Assembly: GCF_032121415.1 (NCBI RefSeq) | Contig: NZ_CP135079.1 | Location: 4,712,001 to 4,776,000 of the forward strand | Direction of reading: 5' to 3' | DNA length: 64,000 bases | Source: Streptomyces parvus | Lineage (GTDB): Bacteria; Actinomycetota; Actinomycetes; Streptomycetales; Streptomycetaceae | In this document: positions 1-8,745 of the stretch, in pieces | Layout of the letters: each line of letters begins with the position of its first letter | How positions within the stretch are numbered: the first letter of the stretch is position 1 | The notes under the pieces: generated by a model | Told to the model about the DNA's origin: nothing | The model's database searches: none | The model's input: only the letters and a program-made list of their open reading frames with translations | Made by a program: the position numbers and the translations under genes

Positions 1-128
<128 letters not shown>

Positions 129-254
129 GCGCAAACCGTACCGGGGCGCATCAGCCCCGATTTGCGTAACCGCACCCCCGCCATGAGCGTTGGTCTTCCG
201 GATCGTTAATCTGCTGATCGGGCATCCGGTCACTCATGGGGTAGGGAGGTCGTG

Positions 255-425
255 ATGGCGGCACTGGCTTGGCTGTTGATTCCACTCATCGCTGCTGTCG
301 GTGGTGCGATATGGGCGAGTTGGGCAGCCCGCAATCGCACGACCGGCGACGTCACCGAGCTTGCCGGCTACGCCAGGTTCCGTGACGCGATGGAGAAGTC
401 GCACTCCGGTTCCGAGGCCCTCTGA
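255..425 (+). CDS. Small single-pass membrane protein, unknown function
   Basis: A 56-residue ORF too short for most gene callers. The ATG at 255 follows a good ribosome-binding site (GGGAGGT at 244-250); a GTG at 252 is in frame and could serve instead. Residues 2-24 form one hydrophobic segment (LAWLLIPLIAAVGGAIW), followed by a basic stop-transfer (AARNR) and a short polar tail with conserved-looking GYARFRDAME. The predicted topology is N-terminus out or buried and C-terminus in the cytosol. It sits between moaE and the PDZ protease on the same strand. I do not recognise a function. Confidence 0.7.
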   Translation: MAALAWLLIPLIAAVGGAIWASWAARNRTTGDVTELAGYARFRDAMEKSHSGSEAL

Positions 426-527
426 GACCGACGCACGCCGCGTGACCGCCTTCCGCCGCGTTTCCGGTCTCCCCGTACGGACCGGCCCCGGCGGTGCACT
501 GACAGGCCCTTCCCGTACTGTCGTTCC

Positions 528-1643
528 ATGCCACGCCGCACCGCGACGATGCTCGCCTCCACCCTCGTCCTCATCGCGCTGCTCTGCGCAGGCGTGCTGA
601 TCAAAGTCCCGTATTCGGAGATGTCCCCCGGACCGACGGTCAACACGCTCGGCGAGGCGCGTGGCGAGCCCGTCCTGCAGATCTCCGGTCGCAAGACGTA
701 CCCGGCATCCGGGCACCTCAACATGACGACCGTCCGCGTCACCGGGGCGGACTACCGGATGAACATCTTCGAGGCCGTCTACGGCTGGCTGGCCCACGAC
801 AGTGTCGTGGTGCCGCACGACACGCTCTACCCGGACGGCAAGACCGAGGAGGAGTCCACCCAGGAGAACGCCGAGGAGTTCAGCCAGTCCCAGGAGAGCG
901 CCAAGGTGGCCGCTCTGAAGGAACTGGACATCCCGGTCTCCACGCAGGTCGTGGTCTCCACGGTGGTCAAGGGCAGCCCCTCCGAGGGCAAGCTGCACGC
1001 GGGCGATGTGATCAAGGCCGTCGACGGCACGGAGGTCGAGGAGCCCGACGACGTGGCGAAGCTCGTCACCGAACACCGCCCCGGTGAGAACGTCACCTTC
1101 ACCATCGTCCCCGCGCAGGACGCCGCCGCGGCCGAGAAGGCGGGCCGTGAGCCCGAGGGCGGCGAGAAGATCACGATCCGGACCGTGAAGGCTCCCCCCG
1201 CCGAGGGCGGCGGCGAGGAGGGCGGCAAGGACCGGGCGATCGTCGGGATCAGGGCCGGGACGGACCACACGTTCCCGTTCGAGATCGACATCAAGCTCGC
1301 GGACGTCGGTGGACCGAGCGCCGGGCTGATGTTCTCCCTCGGCATCATCGACAAGCTCACCCCGGGCGATCTGACCGGCGGCAAGTTCGTCGCGGGCACC
1401 GGCACCATCGACCAGGCGGGGACCGTCGGGCCGATCGGCGGCATCACCATGAAGCTGGTCGGCGCCCGCGAAGCCGGCGCACGCTACTTCCTCACGCCCG
1501 ACGACAACTGCGCCTCGGCCGCCGCCGACACACCGGACGGGCTCACCCTCGTACGGGTCAAGACCATCGAGGACGCCACGAAGTCGCTGGAGCAGATCAA
1601 GGCGGGGAAGACGGCGGGCCTGCCGAGCTGCTCGACCGGCTGA
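528..1643 (+). CDS. PDZ-domain, Lon-like (S16) secreted serine protease, YlbL family
   Basis: 371 residues. An uncleaved signal anchor at about residues 7-25 is followed by an extracytoplasmic region. This carries a PDZ domain at about residues 125-197 (KLHAGDVIKAVDG core) and a Lon-type S16 proteolytic domain at about 235-365. The catalytic dyad is visible: S264 in GGPSAGLMFS and K309 in the segment after GPIGGITMK. YlbL proteins are actinobacterial and firmicute cell-surface proteases. Length and domain order are normal. It starts at the first ATG after a roughly 100-bp gap. The substrate is not predictable from sequence. Confidence 0.88.
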   Translation: MPRRTATMLASTLVLIALLCAGVLIKVPYSEMSPGPTVNTLGEARGEPVLQISGRKTYPASGHLNMTTVRVTGADYRMNIFEAVYGWLAHDSVVVPHDTLYPDGKTEEESTQENAEEFSQSQESAKVAALKELDIPVSTQVVVSTVVKGSPSEGKLHAGDVIKAVDGTEVEEPDDVAKLVTEHRPGENVTFTIVPAQDAAAAEKAGREPEGGEKITIRTVKAPPAEGGGEEGGKDRAIVGIRAGTDHTFPFEIDIKLADVGGPSAGLMFSLGIIDKLTPGDLTGGKFVAGTGTIDQAGTVGPIGGITMKLVGAREAGARYFLTPDDNCASAAADTPDGLTLVRVKTIEDATKSLEQIKAGKTAGLPSCSTG

Positions 1644-1727
1644 CGGACGCACGGCCCGGCCGGTGTACGGGTCCGGCCGACGACCGCGCCGCCCGGGACC
1701 GTACGACGGCCCCGGGCAGCGGCCGGA

Positions 1728-2288
1728 TCAGGACTCGAACGTCGCCGCGAGCGCCTCGGCGAGGCCGGGCACCAGGCCCGCGCCGGTCAGCACCTCGGTC
1801 GGAGAGTCCTTCTCCCGCAGCCGTACGGCGGACTCGCGCGCCCCGTCCCGCAGGACGGCCACGGTCATCCGCACCTCCTGGCGGTCGGGGTGCTTGGCCA
1901 CCCACGCGGTCAGCTGCTTGTCGCTGAGCTTCTCCGGTACGGACGCCTCGGCGGACGGCGGCAGCATCAGCCGCTCCACCGTCATGGCGCAGCCGACCAC
2001 GGCGTCGGGCCAGGCGATCGTGGCGAGGAACTCGTCGAGCGCGGTGCCCGGCGGCAGCTCGTCCTGCTCGATCGGGGTGAGCGCGGCGACGGAGGAACTG
2101 GGGTTCTCCAGGCCCAGCTGAGCGGCGAGGCCGGGCTCCTGGGTCCGCAGCCGGTCGGTGTCGACCAGGGCGAACAGCCGGGCGGGCTGGTCCCAGCCGA
2201 GGTTGGAGGCATAGGCGTCGATTTCGAGGACGGCGACGGTCAGCGGACTCGCGGCCATCGGGGGTCCTGCGGGGGAAACGTTGGGCAT
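1728..2288 (-). CDS. PPA1309 family protein
   Basis: 186 residues from the ATG at 2288. I preferred this start to the longer ORF from 2384 because a GGAGG ribosome-binding site lies about 11 bases before it; another in-frame ATG at 2258 is possible. It is a soluble acidic protein with no signal peptide. It starts with PLTVAVLEIDAYASNLGWDQ and contains LPPGTALDEFLATIAWPD and VGCAMTVERLMLP. These match the actinobacterial PPA1309 family of unknown function, which usually sits beside the UPF0182 gene, divergent here. It converges on the protease gene with an 84-bp gap. Confidence 0.75.
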   Translation of the reverse strand: MPNVSPAGPPMAASPLTVAVLEIDAYASNLGWDQPARLFALVDTDRLRTQEPGLAAQLGLENPSSSVAALTPIEQDELPPGTALDEFLATIAWPDAVVGCAMTVERLMLPPSAEASVPEKLSDKQLTAWVAKHPDRQEVRMTVAVLRDGARESAVRLREKDSPTEVLTGAGLVPGLAEALAATFES

Positions 2289-2423
2289 GGGCAATATCCT
2301 GCCTCCTTCCGCCCCGGGAACGGGAACTAGGTAAAGCCTCAGTAAGTTGCATAGGTGGGCTCTAGGATCGCTGGGCCTGTTCACACGACCGCGAACTTCG
2401 AGGTGCGCACGTTGGCTTTCCAG

Positions 2424-5417
2424 ATGCCGGACCGCGGCGGAGGCCCGACCGGGCCACGGATCAGAGTCGGCCGCCCGTCACGGCGCGCCCGTACCCTGCT
2501 CATGACTTTGGGTGTCCTGGCGGTTCTCGCCATGGCCTTCGTCATGTTCGCGGGGTTCTGGACGGACTGGCTCTGGTACAGGTCGGTCGCGTATTCATCC
2601 GTCTTCACCACCACCCTGTGGACCAAGATCGGGCTGTTCCTCGTCTTCGGACTGCTGATGGCGCTCGCCATCGGCGTGAACATCTGGCTCGCGCACCGGC
2701 TCCGGCCGCCGCTGAGCGCGATGTCGTTGGAGCAGCAGAGCCTGGACCGCTACCGCATGAGCATCGCCCCCTACAAGAAGTGGGTGCTGCTCGCCGTCAC
2801 GGCGCTCGTCGGACTGATCGCCGGCGCCTCCGCCTCCGGCCAGTGGCGCACGTGGCTGATGTATGTCAACGGCGTGCCGTTCGGGCAGAAGGACCCCCAG
2901 TTCCAGCTGGACGTCGCCTTCTTCGCCTTCGACCTGCCGTGGTACCGCTTCATGCTGGGCTTCGGCTTCGCGGCGACCGTGCTCTCGCTGATCGCCGCCG
3001 CGCTGACCCACTATCTGTACGGCGGGCTGCGCGTCACCAGCCCCGGCGCCCGGGCCACCGGGGCGGCCACCGGCCACCTCTCGGTCATCCTCGGCATCTT
3101 CGTCTCCCTGAAGGCCGTGGCGTACTGGCTCGACCGGTACGGGCTGGCGGTGAAGTCCAGTGACTTCAAGGCCACCGACAACTGGACGGGCCTGCGGTAC
3201 GTCGACGCCAACGCCTACCTCCCGGCGAAGACCATCCTGTTCTGCATCGCCGCGATCTGCGCGGTGCTGTTCTTCGCGACGCTGTGGCGCCGCACCTGGC
3301 AGCTCCCGGTCATCGGCTTCGGTCTGATGGTGCTCTCGGCGATCCTGATCGGCGGGCTCTACCCGGCGATCGTGCAGAAGTTCCAGGTCCAGCCGAACGA
3401 GCAGGCCAAGGAAGCCGAGTTCATCCAGAAGAACATCAATGCCACACGCGACGCGTACGACATCGATGACGCCAAGGTGGACGACTACGACGGTCAGGCG
3501 ACCACGGAGGACGACACCAAGCTGCGGGCCGCGGCCAACACCGCCGCCAGCTACCGCGTGATGGACCCCAACGTCGTCTCCCCGGCCTTCCAGCAGCTCC
3601 AGCAGCGGAGGAACTACTACCAGTTCCCGAGGACGCTCGACGTCGACCGCTACAAGGACAAGGACGGCAAGGAGCAGGACACGGTCATCGGTCTGCGTGA
3701 GCTGAACATCCAGGGCCTGCCCAAGCGGAACTGGATCAACGACCACTTCACGTACACCCACGGCTACGGCGCCATTGCCGCCCGCGGCACCACCACCGGC
3801 ACCAACCCGACGGGGTCCCCGGACTTCACGGAGTCGGGTCTGCCCTCCACCGGTGAGTTCGGGAAGTACGAGCAGCGGATCTACTACGGCGAGAAGACCG
3901 AGCAGTACTCCATCGTCGGCGGGCCCCAGAAGGAGCTCGACTACGAGGAGGACGGCGAGAAGACCACCAGCTACGAGGGCGACAGCGGGGTCAGTCTCTC
4001 CAACTCCTTCAACCGTGCCGCGTACGCGGTCGCCTTCAGCGAGCCGCAGATCATGTATTCGGGAGCCATCGGTGACGGCTCGCGGATCCTGTACAACCGC
4101 ACGCCCAAGGAGCGCGTCGAGGCGGTCGCCCCGTGGCTGACCATCGACGGCGACGCCTACCCGGCGGTCGTCGACGGCCGGATCAAGTGGATCGTCGACG
4201 CGTACACCACGACCAACGGCTATCCGTACGCGTCCCGGACGACGCTCGGCGACACCACGGCCGACTCGCTGACCACCAACCAGCGCGCGGTCGTCGCCCA
4301 GCAGAACCAGGTCAACTACATCCGCAACTCGGTGAAGGCCACCGTCGACGCGTACGACGGCAAGGTCAAGCTCTACGAGTGGGACACCGAGGACCCCGTC
4401 CTCAAGACCTGGCGCAAGGCGTTCCCGGGCACGGTCGAGCCGCGCGGTGACATCCCGCAGGAGCTCATGGACCACCTGCGGTATCCGCAGGACCTCTTCA
4501 AGGTCCAGCGCGAGCTGCTGACCCGCTACCACGTTGAGGACCCCGCGCAGTTCTACAGCGGCTCCGACGCGTGGCAGGTGCCGGACGACCCGACGAACAA
4601 GGAACCGGGCTCCGTTCCGCCGTACTACCTGAGCATGAAGATGCCGGGCCAGGACGAGCAGCAGTTCTCGCTGACGACCACGTTCACGCCGAGAGGGCGC
4701 CCCAACCTGGGGGCCTTCATGGCGGTGAACGCGGACGCGGCCAGCAAGGACTACGGCACCATGCGGCTGCTGCGGGTCACCTCAACGGTGAAGGGCCCGG
4801 GCCAGGTACAGAGTGAGCTCAACGGCAACGACGACGTCGCCGAGTTCGTGAGGAACCTCAAGGGCACCGACTCGGACATCGAGTACGGAAACCTGCTGAC
4901 GGTCCCGCTGGAGGGCGGCTTCCTGTACATCGAGCCGGTCTACACGCGCGGTGGCAACCAGAACTACCCGCTGCTGCGCAAGGTGGCCGCCTCGTACGGT
5001 TCGAAGATCGTCTTCGAGAACAGCCTCGGTGAGGCGCTCAACGCGGTCTTCGGGGTCGAGGACGACGGGTCCACGACGCCACCGGACGCCCAGGATCCGC
5101 CGGGTGAGACCGACGATCCTCCGGCCACCGGCAGCGCCGCCCTCAAGAAGGCCATCGCGGACGCCCAGAAGGCGTACTCCGACGGCGAGAAGGCGCTGCA
5201 GGAGCAGGACTGGCCGGCGTACGGCAAGGCCCAGGAGGCTCTCCAGGACGCCCTGGAACGAGCCGCCGCCGCGCAGCCCAAGGCGGGCAGCGAGGGGGAC
5301 AAGGCCGACAGCGCCGAGAAGCCGGAGGGCGGCGCCAAGCCTGAAGGCGACGCCAAGCCGGAGGCCGACGCGAAGCCGGACAGTTCGGCCGAGCAGGCCT
5401 CCGACCAGGGCAGCTGA
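2424..5417 (+). CDS. UPF0182 family large integral membrane protein
   Basis: 997 residues from the ATG at 2424. The open frame extends to 2355, but the conserved family N-terminus begins MPDRGGGPTGPRIRVG, so the internal start is chosen. About seven transmembrane segments fill residues 20-330 (for example TLLMTLGVLAVLAMAFVMF and WVLLAVTALVGLIAG). A large extracytoplasmic domain follows at about 340-880, with WLTIDGDAYPAVVDGRIKW. The C-terminal 100 residues are a low-complexity Glu/Lys/Ala tail with degenerate KPEGDAKPEAD repeats. The family is widespread in actinobacteria and cyanobacteria with no settled function. It is divergent from the PPA1309 gene. Confidence 0.9.
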   Translation: MPDRGGGPTGPRIRVGRPSRRARTLLMTLGVLAVLAMAFVMFAGFWTDWLWYRSVAYSSVFTTTLWTKIGLFLVFGLLMALAIGVNIWLAHRLRPPLSAMSLEQQSLDRYRMSIAPYKKWVLLAVTALVGLIAGASASGQWRTWLMYVNGVPFGQKDPQFQLDVAFFAFDLPWYRFMLGFGFAATVLSLIAAALTHYLYGGLRVTSPGARATGAATGHLSVILGIFVSLKAVAYWLDRYGLAVKSSDFKATDNWTGLRYVDANAYLPAKTILFCIAAICAVLFFATLWRRTWQLPVIGFGLMVLSAILIGGLYPAIVQKFQVQPNEQAKEAEFIQKNINATRDAYDIDDAKVDDYDGQATTEDDTKLRAAANTAASYRVMDPNVVSPAFQQLQQRRNYYQFPRTLDVDRYKDKDGKEQDTVIGLRELNIQGLPKRNWINDHFTYTHGYGAIAARGTTTGTNPTGSPDFTESGLPSTGEFGKYEQRIYYGEKTEQYSIVGGPQKELDYEEDGEKTTSYEGDSGVSLSNSFNRAAYAVAFSEPQIMYSGAIGDGSRILYNRTPKERVEAVAPWLTIDGDAYPAVVDGRIKWIVDAYTTTNGYPYASRTTLGDTTADSLTTNQRAVVAQQNQVNYIRNSVKATVDAYDGKVKLYEWDTEDPVLKTWRKAFPGTVEPRGDIPQELMDHLRYPQDLFKVQRELLTRYHVEDPAQFYSGSDAWQVPDDPTNKEPGSVPPYYLSMKMPGQDEQQFSLTTTFTPRGRPNLGAFMAVNADAASKDYGTMRLLRVTSTVKGPGQVQSELNGNDDVAEFVRNLKGTDSDIEYGNLLTVPLEGGFLYIEPVYTRGGNQNYPLLRKVAASYGSKIVFENSLGEALNAVFGVEDDGSTTPPDAQDPPGETDDPPATGSAALKKAIADAQKAYSDGEKALQEQDWPAYGKAQEALQDALERAAAAQPKAGSEGDKADSAEKPEGGAKPEGDAKPEADAKPDSSAEQASDQGS

Positions 5418-5427
5418 GCAGAGCCCG

Positions 5428-5466
5428 CCCCGCGTCGTGGTACGGTTTCACCACAACGACGCGGGG
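5428..5466 (+). repeat. Inverted repeat spanning the 5' edge of the first initiator tRNA
   Basis: CCCCGCGTCGT (5428-5438) is an exact reverse complement of ACGACGCGGGG (5456-5466), an 11-bp stem with a 17-base loop. The 3' arm includes the first seven bases of the tRNA acceptor stem. It may end UPF0182 transcripts or form an alternative fold in the tRNA precursor. The second tRNA copy lacks the upstream arm. Confidence 0.6.
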
Positions 5467-5533
5467 TGGAGCAGCTCGGTAGCTCGCTGGGCTCATAACC
5501 CAGAGGTCGCAGGTTCAAATCCTGTCCCCGCTA
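5460..5533 (+). tRNA. Initiator tRNA-fMet (CAT anticodon), copy 1
   Basis: A 74-base cloverleaf: acceptor strand CGCGGGG with CCCCGC near the 3' end, D-arm AGCAGCTCGGTAGCT, anticodon CAT at 5494-5496, T-arm GCAGG-TTCAAAT-CCTGT. Two initiator hallmarks are visible: no Watson-Crick pair at position 1:72, and three consecutive G:C pairs (GGG/CCC) at the base of the anticodon stem. CCA is not encoded (the 3' flank reads CT). It is identical to the copy at 7930. Confidence 0.96.
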
Positions 5534-5539
5534 CTGAAA

Positions 5540-5578
5540 GACGAAGGCCCGGATTCCCTTGGGATCCGGGCCTTCGTC
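5540..5578 (+). terminator. Terminator after tRNA-fMet copy 1
   Basis: GACGAAGGCCCGGAT pairs with ATCCGGGCCTTCGTC, a 15-bp stem seven bases after the tRNA. There is no long T tract, as is usual in Streptomyces. It is nearly the same as the hairpin after copy 2. Confidence 0.85.
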
Positions 5579-5758
5579 GTGTTCGTTGTGTGTGCGAGCC
5601 GTGTCGGTCCCAGGCTGGGGGCGTGAAGTGCGGTTCGCTGGGCAGCAGTTGCCTCCAGGCGTGTTTGACTTGTCTCCCTGTGGGCATGTCGACAAAACGC
5701 TGTAGTGACCTCGCTGGCCGCGTATACCAGGTGTGCGCGGATTACAGGTGGTGCGACG

Positions 5759-7834
5759 ATGGTATTTATGGGGGACAGGGCAACTCTGTTGGAGACAGGG
5801 CGGTTTGTGCAGCAGCGCGGCCAAGATGCTGAAAGCGCGGTAGACGCGGCTTTCGCCGCTGCCATCGCCGGGGCGGGCGCACCGGTCCAGCGGACCGGTG
5901 CCACCGACGCGAGCGCTGCCGTCGCAGCCCCGCCCGACGAGGACACCACGGACGCGGTCGACGCCGCGGACAGTGCCGAGAGCGAGGCGCGCCACCGCCG
6001 TGCCGCAGACGCGGGGGACACCGCGTCCATGAGCATCCTGGGCGCGCTGCTGCTGCGCCGCGGGGAGCTGGACGGTGCCGAGCGGTACCTGCGCGCCGCC
6101 ACCGCCGACGGGGACCGCGCCGCCGCGAACAACCTGGGCGTCCTGCTGCACCAGCGCGGCTACCCGGACGAGGCCGCCGGCTGGTGGCGCATTGCCGCCG
6201 TGGCCGGTTCCGCCGCCGCCGCCCACGCGCTCGGCCGGCACTTCCGCGAGCGTGGCGACGAGCCCGGCGCGGAGTACTGGCTGCGCCAGTCCGCCGAGCA
6301 GGGCCACGCGCTGGGCGCGTACGCGCTGGCGGACCTCCTGGAGCACCGCAGCGACGTCGGCGCCGAGCGCTGGCTGCGCGTCGCTGCCGAACAGGGCCAC
6401 CGCGAGGCCGCCTACCGGCTTGCCCGCACCCTGGAGCGGAAGGCCGTCGAGGACCCGCACGACGCCTTCGGCCTGGGCCGGAGCGCCGCTTCCGGCGGGA
6501 CCGGCACGGGTCTCGGCCTCCCCGGCGCCACGCCCGCGTCCGCACGGAACGCCCGGGCGAAGGGCCCCGCAGGGGACAAGGGCGGGCCCGACGGCGACAG
6601 CCCCGTGGCGGGCCCCGCCGCAGGCCGGGTCGGCGAGGCCGAGCAGTGGTACCGCCAGGCCGCCGCCCGGGGCCACCGCCGCGCCGCCCTGCACCTGGGC
6701 GCGATCCTGGAGCAGCGTGGCGAGCTCAAGGAGGCCGGCCGCTGGTACCTCACCTCCGCCAAGGACGGTGAGCCCCGCGCCGCCTGCGCCCTGGGCTTCC
6801 TGCTGCGCGACGCGGGCGACGAGGAGAGCGCCGCCGTGTGGTGGCTGCGCGCCGCCCAGGACGGCGACGGCAACGCCGCCAACGCGCTCGGCGCGCTGCA
6901 CGCCGCACGCGGAGAGCAGCAGACCGCCGAGCGCTGGTACCGGGCCGCCATGGACGCCGGTGACGTCAACGGGGCGTACAACCTCGGGCTGCTCTGCGCC
7001 GCCCAGGACCGCACCTCGCAGGCCGAGCAGTGGTACCGCCGCGCCGCGTACGCCGGACACCGGGAGGCCGCCAACGCGCTCGCCGTGCTCCTCCTCCAGG
7101 CGGGCGACCACGCGGGCGCCGAGCCCTGGTTCTCCAAGGCGGCCGAGGCGGGCAGCGTCGACGCGGCCTTCAACCTCGGCATCCTGCACGCCGGGCGCGA
7201 CGAGGACCGTACGGCGTTGGGCTGGTACGAGCGCGCCGCGGCGGCCGGGCACACCGACGCCGCCCTCCAGGTCGCCATGGCGCTGCTGCGCGACGGCGAC
7301 GACCAGGAGGCCGAGCGGCACCTGCGCTGCGCCGCGGGCGGCGGCAGCGCCGAGGCCGCGTTCCGGCTGGCCGGGGTGCTGGACGCGCGCCAGCCGCCGC
7401 CGGGCCCGCCCGCGCTGGGCGAGCCGATGCCGGAGAAGACGGAGTGCGAGGAGTGGTACGAGCGGGCCGCCCAGCAGGGCCACCGCCGCGCCCAGGTCCG
7501 GGTCGGCATGCTCGCCGCCGCCCGCGGGGACGTGGAGAGCGCCGCCCACTGGTACCGGGAGGCCGCCGAGGCGGGCAGCCGCAACGGGGCCTTCAACCTC
7601 GGGCTGCTCCTGGCCCGCGAGGGCAGCGAGCGCGAGGCCGCCCTGTGGTGGACCCGTGCGGCCGGCGCCGGACACGGTCGGGCCGCGCTGCGTCTGGCGC
7701 TCCTCGCCGCCCGCCGGGGCGAGCTCACCGAGGGGCAGCGCTGGTGCGCGCGGGCCGTGGAGCTGGGCCCGGCCGAGGTGGCCGAGCGGGCTGCGCGGCT
7801 GCGCGAGGCGCTGCACCAGGAGCTGACCGCGTGA
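5759..7834 (+). CDS. Sel1/TPR-repeat protein
   Basis: 691 residues from the ATG at 5759 (frame open from a GTG at 5705; an ATG at 5768 is also possible). After a short N-terminal stretch (MGDRATLLETGRFVQQRG) the protein is built of Sel1-like/TPR helical hairpins of about 36 residues. A recurring core is AEQWYRxAAxxGHxxAA, from about residue 85 to the end. A Gly/Pro-rich linker at about residues 255-290 interrupts the array. There is no signal peptide or catalytic domain, so it is presumably a cytosolic protein-interaction scaffold. It lies alone between two duplicated initiator tRNA genes. Confidence 0.85.
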   Translation: MVFMGDRATLLETGRFVQQRGQDAESAVDAAFAAAIAGAGAPVQRTGATDASAAVAAPPDEDTTDAVDAADSAESEARHRRAADAGDTASMSILGALLLRRGELDGAERYLRAATADGDRAAANNLGVLLHQRGYPDEAAGWWRIAAVAGSAAAAHALGRHFRERGDEPGAEYWLRQSAEQGHALGAYALADLLEHRSDVGAERWLRVAAEQGHREAAYRLARTLERKAVEDPHDAFGLGRSAASGGTGTGLGLPGATPASARNARAKGPAGDKGGPDGDSPVAGPAAGRVGEAEQWYRQAAARGHRRAALHLGAILEQRGELKEAGRWYLTSAKDGEPRAACALGFLLRDAGDEESAAVWWLRAAQDGDGNAANALGALHAARGEQQTAERWYRAAMDAGDVNGAYNLGLLCAAQDRTSQAEQWYRRAAYAGHREAANALAVLLLQAGDHAGAEPWFSKAAEAGSVDAAFNLGILHAGRDEDRTALGWYERAAAAGHTDAALQVAMALLRDGDDQEAERHLRCAAGGGSAEAAFRLAGVLDARQPPPGPPALGEPMPEKTECEEWYERAAQQGHRRAQVRVGMLAAARGDVESAAHWYREAAEAGSRNGAFNLGLLLAREGSEREAALWWTRAAGAGHGRAALRLALLAARRGELTEGQRWCARAVELGPAEVAERAARLREALHQELTA

Positions 7835-7929
7835 CGCCCTGACCGCCCGGCGCCGGGACCCCGGCCTCCCCGGGGCGCGTGAATGAATTTGCGCTGCCCG
7901 ACCCGCTGACGTAATGTTGCATTCAACGA

Positions 7930-8003
7930 CGCGGGGTGGAGCAGCTCGGTAGCTCGCTGGGCTCATAACCCAGAGGTCGCAGGTTCAAATCCTGTCCCCG
8001 CTA
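7930..8003 (+). tRNA. Initiator tRNA-fMet (CAT anticodon), copy 2
   Basis: Base-for-base identical to the copy at 5460-5533, including the unpaired 1:72 position and the three G:C pairs in the anticodon stem. The identity extends into the 5' flank (CAACGAC) and through most of the 3' terminator. Confidence 0.96.
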
Positions 8004-8008
8004 CTGAA

Positions 8009-8047
8009 GACGAAGGCCCGGATCTCATCGAGATCCGGGCCTTCGTC
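8009..8047 (+). terminator. Terminator after tRNA-fMet copy 2
   Basis: GACGAAGGCCCGGATCT pairs with AGATCCGGGCCTTCGTC, a 17-bp stem with a 5-base loop. The loop-proximal bases differ from copy 1 but stem pairing is kept. Confidence 0.85.
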
Positions 8048-8109
8048 ATGTCCGGCGGCCGGGCGAAACATGTCCGGCGCCCATGAAGCGTGTCCGTCGG
8101 CCACGAAAG

Positions 8110-8140
8110 CCGGGCCCGCCTGGCGAACAGGCGGGCCCGG
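8110..8140 (-). terminator. Terminator of the Fur-family gene
   Basis: CCGGGCCCGCCTG (8110-8122) and CAGGCGGGCCCGG (8128-8140) form a perfect 13-bp stem with a GCGAA loop, about 22 bases past the stop codon of the minus-strand regulator. Confidence 0.8.
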
Positions 8141-8162
8141 AATCAATCGGCAAGCGGTCGGC

Positions 8163-8582
8163 TCACTCGGTGGCGGTGCAGTTCGGGCAGAGGCCGCGGT
8201 ACGTCACTTCGACGCCGGAGACCATGAAGCCGTAGCGCTCGTCCGCCGGCAGGTCCGCCAGCGGGTTGCCCGCCGGGTGCACGTCCCGGATAGCGCCGCA
8301 CCGCGCGCACACCAGGTGGTGGTGGGGGCGGTGCGCGTTCGGGTCGTAGCGCTTGGCCCGGCGGTCGGTGGAGACCTCCAGCACCTCACCGAGGGACACC
8401 ATCTCGCCGAGGGTGTTGTAGACGGTGGCGCGCGAGATCTCGGGCAGCCGGGACACGGCCCTCGCGTGGACCTCGTCCGCCGTCAGGTGCACGTGGTCCC
8501 CGTCGAGGACCTCGGCCACGACACGCCGCTGGGCCGTCATGCGCCAGCCGCGTCCGCGAAGTCGTTCCAGCAGGTCACTCAT
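8163..8582 (-). CDS. catR: Fur/PerR-family peroxide-sensing repressor, CatR type
   Basis: 139 residues from the ATG at 8582. The N-terminal winged helix (about residues 5-80) includes RMTAQRRVVAEVL and the recognition helix region ISRATVYNTLGEM. The C-terminal metal-binding and dimer domain has the histidine cluster AHRPHHHLVC and two CxxC structural zinc sites (CARC and CPNC). Fur proteins with this layout sense peroxide through metal-catalysed histidine oxidation. It is divergent from the catalase at 8746 and shares an intergenic region with a perfect 13-bp palindrome. The assignment as the catalase repressor rests on that context and on the known CatR family. Confidence 0.82.
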   Translation of the reverse strand: MSDLLERLRGRGWRMTAQRRVVAEVLDGDHVHLTADEVHARAVSRLPEISRATVYNTLGEMVSLGEVLEVSTDRRAKRYDPNAHRPHHHLVCARCGAIRDVHPAGNPLADLPADERYGFMVSGVEVTYRGLCPNCTATE

Positions 8583-8642
8583 GGAGCCCAGCCTAACAGT
8601 GGGGGGATCGAGTCCCGATCGGGTGTGACTTTGGATGTTCAC

Positions 8643-8670
8643 TTGACTTGGACAATGTCCATTGTAGGAT
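8643..8670 (+). promoter_or_regulatory. Catalase promoter with embedded Fur-family operator
   Basis: A -35 TTGACT (8643-8648) and -10 TAGGAT (8665-8670) are 16 bp apart. The spacer holds the perfect 13-bp palindrome TGGACAATGTCCA at 8649-8661. A repressor bound there would block RNA polymerase directly. The adjacent divergent Fur-family gene is the obvious ligand; the binding is inferred. Confidence 0.75.
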
Positions 8671-8745
8671 CGAGAATGGCATTGGCCAAGGGACAGGGCT
8701 GTACAGGATCGACCGCTGTGCAGGGATACGACGCAGGAGGCGCAC

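Noticed and set aside
234..1652. Long minus-strand open frame (472 codons) opposite the PDZ protease
   Set aside because: It is a GC-bias shadow: low-complexity Arg/Gly/Leu composition, no ribosome-binding site, and full overlap with a protein showing clear catalytic motifs.
2595..4532. 645-codon minus-strand frame inside the UPF0182 gene
   Set aside because: The composition is Val/Leu/Gly/Arg-rich with no domain. The opposite strand encodes a recognisable family along its full length.
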